From Cadophora sp. MPI-SDFR-AT-0126 (taxonomy: Eukaryota > Ascomycota > Leotiomycetes > Helotiales > Ploettnerulaceae), in the NCBI GenBank assembly GCA_020747065.1, contig JAGMVK010000024.1, positions 1-64,000 of the forward strand: DNA of 64,000 bases, read 5' to 3'. The notes beneath the pieces are model-generated. The model had not been told where the DNA came from. It saw only the letters and a list, made by a program, of their open reading frames with translations, and made no database searches. Shown piece after piece: positions 57,996 through 64,000 of this stretch. The position numbers and the translations under genes are program-made. Position 1 is the stretch's first letter. The number at the start of each line of letters is the position of its first letter.

Positions 57996-59159
57996 TTATA
58001 CAACTGCTTTCTGTTGCACTAGAAATGGGTGCAGAAGCGCATCTAAAAGTTCGACTGCAGTCTCCAGTGTGATCCCCCATCGGTCCACCATTCTCCGAAT
58101 CGCATCCACACCGCGGGAATTGCATACCCCCTCTCCCGGACCCAGGGCTCTCCTCAACACGCCCCAAGTAGAGGGATCATAGTAAAGTGCAGAAAATACA
58201 GCAAAATCCTCCATCATTGGATTTGAACATTCTTTCCTGTTACCTCTCAACCAAGTGAGCTCGTTCCCATCAGGGGGAGAGAACCCCAGCAACAGTGCAG
58301 CAGTCAAGACATGCATTTTGGCCGCTGCGTTGGCAAGGGGCATTAGATCTATCAGGTCACGGTGCCTTCTCTGCAGCAGATCACAGATTGCAACAATGAT
58401 TGGACGCCCAGCAACTGACCGAATCTCTCTAAGAAATGTAGCACCATGTGGGCCTGACCGTGCACCAAGTTCTAAGAGCTCCCTCTGTTTTAACGCCTCG
58501 CCCATCGCCTTGAGCGTGTTGTCCAAGTATCCGGCTTTGTCCGTCGACTCAATTTGACTCGGCAAGCGTTCCGAAAATTTCAAAGTAGCTTCGACTGCAT
58601 CGACCACAATAGTCGAGTATGGATTTAGTCCCGTTCTCTTGAAATAGCCCCCATTATCTCTCTCCGGGGGTGGCACCGGCTTTGCCGGTACAGGCATTTC
58701 CCCGAAGAGTTCGAATTTTTCTAAGATCCTCTGGTCGTCCAAAAATAAGTGTGCTGTTCGACGGGTGGTGAACTCGTTGTACAAAAAGTCGACGGTCATA
58801 TGAGGTGCCTTTTCCGATGAAGAGGAGTGAAGGTTGATGTCGTTATTTCTTGAAAGATAGTCAGCGAAGTGTATACCACGACTTCCTCATGTCTCTTACC
58901 GTGGACGCATGAGAACTCCATATTTTGGCAGTTCCCCGCGCGCCATCATGAGATCCTTGAATCCTTGTGCGATACGCCATAAGTGTGAGTCGAGAGGTGG
59001 ACTCGTCTTTTTCGTTGGAACGAACAACTTGAAGAGGGCGTTTTCACCGGGAATCAGGTGCATGCTGTCCGCAGGGGCCGTCTTGCGTTTCTCTATGCAC
59101 TGTATTAGTCTCTGAATTGTTTGCAAGGAGGAAGATAGTATACTTGGTGCAGGCTCCAT
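57996..59159 (-). CDS. Unidentified two-exon gene, 370 aa
   Basis: Exon 1 58900-59159 (ATG 59159, MEPAPSILSSSLQTIQRLIQ) and exon 2 57996-58848, joined across a 51-nt intron (donor GTAAGA, branch GCTGAC, acceptor AAG) in phase. The protein is soluble, with no signal peptide or clear transmembrane helix. It is rich in Leu/Arg/Glu and probably helical, with a proline-rich linker (VPAKPVPPPERDNGG) near the middle. I do not recognise the family. It is transcribed divergently from the deaminase gene, with about 800 bp between starts, which suggests shared regulation. Both strands have long open frames here, but only the minus one splices cleanly. Confidence 0.68.
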
Positions 59160-59964
59160 TTCCTTTCGAGCTCGAGCTTCTTGAAACGTGTGCGAGAGCC
59201 GCAGAGAGAGAAGGTGGCAGCGTGTGCCTGCTAGAAGATTCAAGAGATCAATGTATTGAGGGCCTGCCAAATCTCTGGACAGATGAGACGGCAGGACGCT
59301 CTCGCGATGGGCAAATGAAGCGCATACCGACAGAAGAAAATCAGTACGAAGATAGCAAAAAATGAGGCTCTGCAAAAAGATGCACTTTGATACGTCGAGT
59401 CATGCGGGCTGCTGCTGCTGCTGCCTTGCGCCACATCCTTGAACACGTGAGTCTTTGTATCTTCGTACTACCACGAGCCACTCGTTCGAATGTCAAGTGG
59501 GCGCATTATGAAATAAATATTTGGATGAGTTGAGAAGAATACAGAAGAATGATAGCCTCTGAGTTTCGAGAAAAGTATGTAAGATATGATGAAGTCTGTG
59601 CCTGAAGCCCCTCCTTACCCGGAGTGGGGCATATGCCGATTAGTTTTAGGGTTTAAGGTTTAGGTTCTATTAGTTCTAGCTAAGGTATCTTGCCTCAAGT
59701 GTTTTTCCTTCTACACCAGAAGGCGAAATAGGTGTCGTTTGTTTTTCAGATGCTGTATTTATTTTAGCGAGCTCCGTAAACAGAGTACTGTGAGGGTATG
59801 CAGTGGTGACCCCACACTTTACGTTGTGCATCATGCGGGGTTCTTCTCATGATAAATAACATGCCCACACCAACCACCGTTGCGATATTGTGTTCCACTC
59901 TTGACATTGCCTTTCCGGAGAGGGTACTGTAAAAGACAGTCCCACAGCCTCGAGGTTCATCCCA
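59160..59964. promoter_or_regulatory. Divergent intergenic region of unknown gene and deaminase gene
   Basis: About 800 bp between two start codons pointing away from each other; a shared control region by position. It contains a CTG run (CTG x5 at 59410-59424) and a CACGTG word (59446-59451). No other gene. Confidence 0.45.
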
Positions 59965-61427
59965 ATGGCCCGCGTCCGAATCATTACTTCACTCCCCGCG
60001 TTGTCAGGCTCCAGCGACTCCTTGGAATGGCGTTTCCCTCCTGATCTAGAGTCTGAGATTACCACCCTGGCCGCCATGTGCCAAGTTAAGCAAAAGCAGA
60101 GAGTACCTATCGCTCCTTCTACCCAGGAGGGGGATGATGATGTGGACAGTTCGGCGGAGGACGATGAGTGTACTGATTTCTTCTCTCGACTCTCCCTCGA
60201 TGACGACACGGAAATTAAGAGCGGCTCTCTCGATCGACTCGCCGAGTTGCTTTGCTGTAAGAAAGACCCCGCATTGATTGCCAGCACGGCCTTAATATAC
60301 AGTGACGAGGAGGCTACTATCGTGGCTGCCCGGAACTCGTCTTGGGGCGGGGACACGTGGTCACATAGGGACTGCAGGATGCTCGAAGACCTATCCGAAG
60401 TCCTTGAGAGAGTATCTTTTCCCGAAACTTACCTTACCCGTCCACGGAATTGATGCTTGGCGCAGATACTTTCGAGTCTGACCCACTTCCTCGGCTACAG
60501 CGCGCTTTGGTCGAATATTATTGCGAACGGATTCGGCACCACGCCCAAATTGCCATGTCCATAGAGAATGGGGAGACGGGGTTAACGTTCTTCAAAGAGG
60601 ACGGATGTGGTGGAGTTACTTCCGGCCGTCTAGATGTTTACCAATTTGCTAAAACCGTCGAGGACTTGTCTCACAGCACCGACTTTTATGCAAAACTAAA
60701 GGCCAATCTGACATCTACGAAGCTCCGGCGCATTGTGCATGAATTGGGGTTTATCAGAAGGCCAATGCAAGGCGCAGTTGATCTCTTCCTCGTCGCTCAG
60801 AGGTGCTCTGGTTTTCGCAATATTAAGATTATCTTGCTGAACAGTCTCCCCGCTAGGAAAGTCAAGACATGGCAGCTGCCCGAGGCAGATACTTCCCTCA
60901 CAGCCCAACTGAAAGCGAGATTCTACACAGAGACCAAAAAGAAAAAGAACATTCATGCCGAAATGATGCTGATGATGTATCTTCTTGGCCTCCGGACCCC
61001 TAGATTGGAGGTTTTCCCATATCTCGGGATCAGCAAGAAAATGTGCCTTCTTTGTGGCCATGTGCTTAAGGAGATAGGTCAATTCGAAACTCGAGGGAAC
61101 CACGGCAAGTGTTATTCTCAATGGACACTTCCCTTTACGCTGTGGACCGAGCCTGAGACCACTGAGAAACTAGACATGGCCGTCCACCGTTTAAGAGATA
61201 TCCTTCGAGAGGAAACGACGAAAGAGGTTCCTCATATGGATGCAGAGAAGGAATCGGTGATTGCAGCCCCAATCCCGCCAAGATATAGGAAGGTGACGAC
61301 GATTTTCAATGCCGTGGTTGAGGACCCCAGACTTCCAGGGAGGGAAGCAGAGTGGATTTCGGCGTTTCGTAGTAGTGGTAGCGAAATCGGGTCCGTCGCC
61401 CAGTCTTACTCGTTAGCTCATCCTTAG
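59965..61427 (+). CDS. Deaminase-superfamily protein (OTT_1508-like)
   Basis: Exons 59965-60411 and 60501-61427. The 89-nt intron (GTATCT, branch TCTGAC, TACAG) joins in phase to 457 aa. The C-terminal half carries the zinc-deaminase signature: IHAEMMLMMYLLG (His301, Glu303) and KKMCLLCGHVL (Cys331, Cys334), followed by GNHGKCYSQWTLP, the pattern of fungal OTT_1508-type deaminase domains. The N-terminal half has an acidic Ser/Asp-rich stretch (residues 54-75) and is otherwise unassigned. The superfamily deaminates bases in nucleotides or nucleic acids, and many relatives are effectors in conflict systems; the substrate here is unknown. The stop lies only 58 bp before the MYND gene on the same strand. 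Confidence 0.8.
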
Positions 61428-61485
61428 CTGCTCATTATACTAATAATATACTAGAACGGCTCCTACCGAGGATGGACGCCCCGTC

Positions 61486-62895
61486 ATGTCCGACTTGAGG
61501 CATGACAAGGCAAGCGCGCCGAAGGGAGATACCGAGAGTCCCAAGATTGCTAATCCAACAGCTTGCTCGTTCTGCAAAGTCACCGGCGAACTCGCCAATA
61601 CCTGTACAAATTGTGGTATTGCCGCCTACTGCGATATCAATTGCTGCCATGCGGATTGGTATCGACACAAGTTTTCTTGCAGCCTAGGGAGGCCAATCGA
61701 TGTTACAGATTACTTGGTGCTCGCCTGCCACACGAACCAGTTTCCGCAGGAAGATGATGTAGCCGAACAATACGGCTTTATGTGCTTTGCCACTGGGAAG
61801 GATCGGTCGAGGCTCTTCGAGCTTTACCGCCGCCTCGTAATTGAGTGGAACATAGATGAGGAGGAGCTGCGTCCTGCGGTGAAGCAGAACAGGCTCAAAG
61901 AGATGCTTACTTTTCGGTGTGGTCAAACCGGAGATTTCGTCATGTCAAGTGACAAGCAGTGGCTGGAGGGTCAAGAGGGATTCAGAGTCAACGGCAAAAG
62001 CCAGGGGCTCACCACTATCATTGAAGCGGCTCAAGAAGAGCTCTTGGGGTCCGACGAAAGAAAATTGCCGTTTACCGAACTTCAGCCCCCCGAAAAGCGA
62101 AATGCACTTCTGTTCTATATCCAAATTCGCAATGGATTCAAGCCAGATGTTGACGAGGACAACTGGATCTCGTTGGGATTTTGCACAGCCCCGGACGCCA
62201 TCTCGGAAGATCGACTCTGCTCTGCATACGAATCACTTGTTGGGCGCTGCACGTTTAATGAGTTCGTGAGTTCTATGATAGAGTCGGGCATCGTGGAATT
62301 GTTCAGCATATACGGGCTTGCGGACCGAATCTTGTGCATGCGCAATTTCAAGGATTTCATGGCCACAGTAAAGAAATGGCACCAAAGCGTATGGGAGCTT
62401 AAGCGATTTACACGCATGAATGTGTCTGATCCGTTCCGAGCCGTTGTGGTTGACTACGGCTTCATGAATTGCAAGGAAGCACGCCAACGGATGCAGCTTC
62501 TAAGGATGTACCAGGAGTACTTCGAAAGGGGAGAAGATGAGATGAAGCTCCACGAGGCTTGCATCGCCGGGAAACTGGCAAGCTTCCTCCAGTCAGTCTG
62601 TGGTAGACTGCTGATACCTCCGGACTTTCTCAGCAATCCGTACCCGTTGGAAAACTACCCTCTGATGGGGATGGTGACGCATTCTGTTACAATGTGTCCT
62701 GAGTCTGCATTGTATCAGGTTAGGGCTCTAAACTTGGCCCGAGGGGACGAGTCAATGATAATAACTATTCCAAATGCTGAGGATGAAGCTCACATTCGCT
62801 TCCTTCATGACAGAGCTGCGTTTCTAGGAACGGGACTGAGAAAGCGATACTATTCTGGTTCAGATGAGAGAGATATTACGGAGTTTACGATATAG
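61486..62895 (+). CDS. MYND zinc-finger protein
   Basis: A single-exon 469-aa protein. The MYND finger lies at residues 27-65: CSFC, CTNC, YCDINC, then W and H-x3-C, giving ligands Cys27, 30, 40, 43, 49, 53, His61 and Cys65. The rest (about 80-469) is an unassigned soluble region with no SET domain motifs, so it is not a SMYD-type methyltransferase by what I can see. MYND fingers bind proline-rich peptides. Its start is 58 bp after the deaminase stop; such a short gap suggests co-transcription, read-through, or a functional pair. Confidence 0.85.
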   Translation: MSDLRHDKASAPKGDTESPKIANPTACSFCKVTGELANTCTNCGIAAYCDINCCHADWYRHKFSCSLGRPIDVTDYLVLACHTNQFPQEDDVAEQYGFMCFATGKDRSRLFELYRRLVIEWNIDEEELRPAVKQNRLKEMLTFRCGQTGDFVMSSDKQWLEGQEGFRVNGKSQGLTTIIEAAQEELLGSDERKLPFTELQPPEKRNALLFYIQIRNGFKPDVDEDNWISLGFCTAPDAISEDRLCSAYESLVGRCTFNEFVSSMIESGIVELFSIYGLADRILCMRNFKDFMATVKKWHQSVWELKRFTRMNVSDPFRAVVVDYGFMNCKEARQRMQLLRMYQEYFERGEDEMKLHEACIAGKLASFLQSVCGRLLIPPDFLSNPYPLENYPLMGMVTHSVTMCPESALYQVRALNLARGDESMIITIPNAEDEAHIRFLHDRAAFLGTGLRKRYYSGSDERDITEFTI

Positions 62896-63456
62896 TTAGG
62901 AAGTTAACGGAGTATTATTAACCTCTTCTTGCTCCTCCGAATCGTTGATAAATGGGGCCACGCTCTGGGAGCGCTGGGTATTACTAACGGTCGATAGCGC
63001 TTAACGCCTTAGTTCGCCATTATGCTTAGTAGGCCTTTTATCTTATGGCTCGTCGAGGTGCTAAGGTAGAGTCTTGCTCTTGACAGGTCGAGTCCGCGTA
63101 TTAAGCAACCTAAGGAGGGGCGGGGACAAGCTTCGAGCATGCTCTCGTACGGTTGCAGCCCTCGAACGAGGCATTACCTTGCTTAGCTAATAAAGAAACT
63201 TATGCTACCGAGTTGACGCCTACTTATAAGCACGTAATAAGGCCGGTTATAGTTGTGTGGGAAAGGCTTGATTAAGCCCATAAGTCGTTATTTCTCCAAT
63301 TAAATGACCCAAGTACTGGGTATTAACAAACAATAATCATTGTAGCTTTACTACCGACATTGATACACCGAACACAAGCCCAACATACCTTCTTTTTCGG
63401 GGCAACAATAACTGGTCTCAACTTTTGCAAGCCAACCACTGCCGCTGCTAGCCTTG
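62896..63456. other. Intergenic region
   Basis: No gene seen. Part of it (62930-63300) has TTA/TAA-rich words that suggest mild RIP or old repeat sequence. Confidence 0.45.
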
Positions 63457-63894
63457 CTAACTAGTTACCGTTTGTCCGGACAATACAAGCATTATTAGAG
63501 TATCTAGAATCTCATCCCAACAATCAAGAGACGTTAATTGCCCAATAACTGAAGAGTCTTGACTTTCTTCGGCGGAATGATCGCAGAACTGATCGCGAAA
63601 ACTAATCATCTCCACGGTCTCTGATCCAAGCAACCCAGGGACAGCTGGCGAGGTGATGATTTGCACACCGGCGATGCAACTATTTGGCTCTTCTTCGGCC
63701 TTTGGCATCGATGCTCTTTTCGTAGTCGAGTTTATTTTCGATTTTGGGTTTGCTTGAGGAAGTTGTCTCAAATAGTTTGTCCCGAAGTCACCGTCCAAAG
63801 CTGTTACGAGATCGAAATCGGCGACCCAAGCTCCGGCATCGAAAACTTGGACGGCCTGGAGAAAATAGACTTGCTTATCGAATAGACCATGTTC
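63457..63894 (-). CDS. 3' part of an unidentified gene (minus strand)
   Basis: An open frame runs from about 63894 down to the stop at 63457. It reads VYFLQAVQVFDAGAWVADFD, then a variable Ser/Lys-rich part and LTSLDCWDEILD near the end. The GAWVAD and D-x-WDE-x-LD words recur in fungal proteins of unknown function, but I cannot name the family. The gene would extend beyond the window to the right; the frame is already broken at 63895-64000, so either an intron or decay lies there. Confidence 0.4.
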   Translation of the reverse strand, partial: EHGLFDKQVYFLQAVQVFDAGAWVADFDLVTALDGDFGTNYLRQLPQANPKSKINSTTKRASMPKAEEEPNSCIAGVQIITSPAVPGLLGSETVEMISFRDQFCDHSAEESQDSSVIGQLTSLDCWDEILDTLIMLVLSGQTVTS

Positions 63895-64000
63895 ATGGCC
63901 CTAAGTGAAGACTCGTATCTAGTAAAGGAAAGATGCAGGGAAGTCTTCTCAAAGTTCCTTCGCAGTTTCCATCAAAGTTTTCATGTGGAATATTGACCCA

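Noticed and set aside
59625..59670. TTAGGG-like words (TTTTAGGGTTTAAGGTTTAGG) as telomere repeat
   Set aside because: Irregular and only a few units; not a TTAGGG array, so no support for an interstitial telomere.
60696..61121. 141-codon minus-strand frame
   Set aside because: Antisense shadow of the deaminase gene.

Overview
The window is nuclear DNA of a filamentous ascomycete (Pezizomycotina). Genes on the flanks are split by 47-154 nt GT..AG introns with CTAAC/CTGAC branch points. Several families are typically fungal: PTH11/rhodopsin-like, PDR ABC transporter, NACHT/DUF7791 and OrsD/DUF3505. The transposon-rich centre carries transitions of the kind left by repeat-induced point mutation (RIP: CAG/CAA to TAG/TAA, TGG to TAG). 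I cannot place the species.

Left flank (1-3.5 kb): the 5' end of a rhodopsin-domain membrane protein gene (minus strand) and a UbiA-superfamily prenyltransferase or terpene-cyclase gene.

AT-rich block (about 3.5-30.1 kb): no intact gene. It is a stack of RIP-degraded elements. Two different RecQ-type helicase pseudogenes with OrsD-like N-terminal parts lie in tandem (3.6-7.8 and 8.3-13.0 kb). The second sits inside a 5.9-kb unit with about 470-bp terminal inverted repeats and is split by two inverted solo LTRs. An OrsD-type relative runs on the minus strand (13.9-17.2 kb). A second copy of the first helicase (17.6 kb on) is broken by a pogo/Fot1 transposon with TA duplication (19174-28689), which is itself broken by a complete Ty1/copia element with 217-bp LTRs and ATAGT duplication (19642-27315). 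The helicases resemble telomere-linked helicases, so a subtelomeric or ex-subtelomeric origin is plausible.

Middle (30.1-44.2 kb): intact genes for a class III aminotransferase, a RasGEF and a small PLDNc-domain membrane protein. Between them lie decayed genes: a possible secreted cysteine-containing protein, a short-chain dehydrogenase with in-frame stops, a LINE RNase H scrap, and a zinc-ribbon gene with an apparent 1-base frameshift.

Right flank (45-64 kb): a 12-exon PDR-type ABC transporter (1495 aa by my splice model), an NLR remnant, a three-exon single-pass membrane protein gene resembling 'modin' with an in-frame TGA, an unidentified two-exon gene, and a deaminase-fold gene (OTT_1508-like) only 58 bp upstream of a MYND zinc-finger gene. 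The NLR remnant, modin-like protein, unknown protein, deaminase and MYND protein together look like a fungal self/non-self or defence-type locus. This is the most interesting part of the window, but that function is inferred from families and neighbourhood only.
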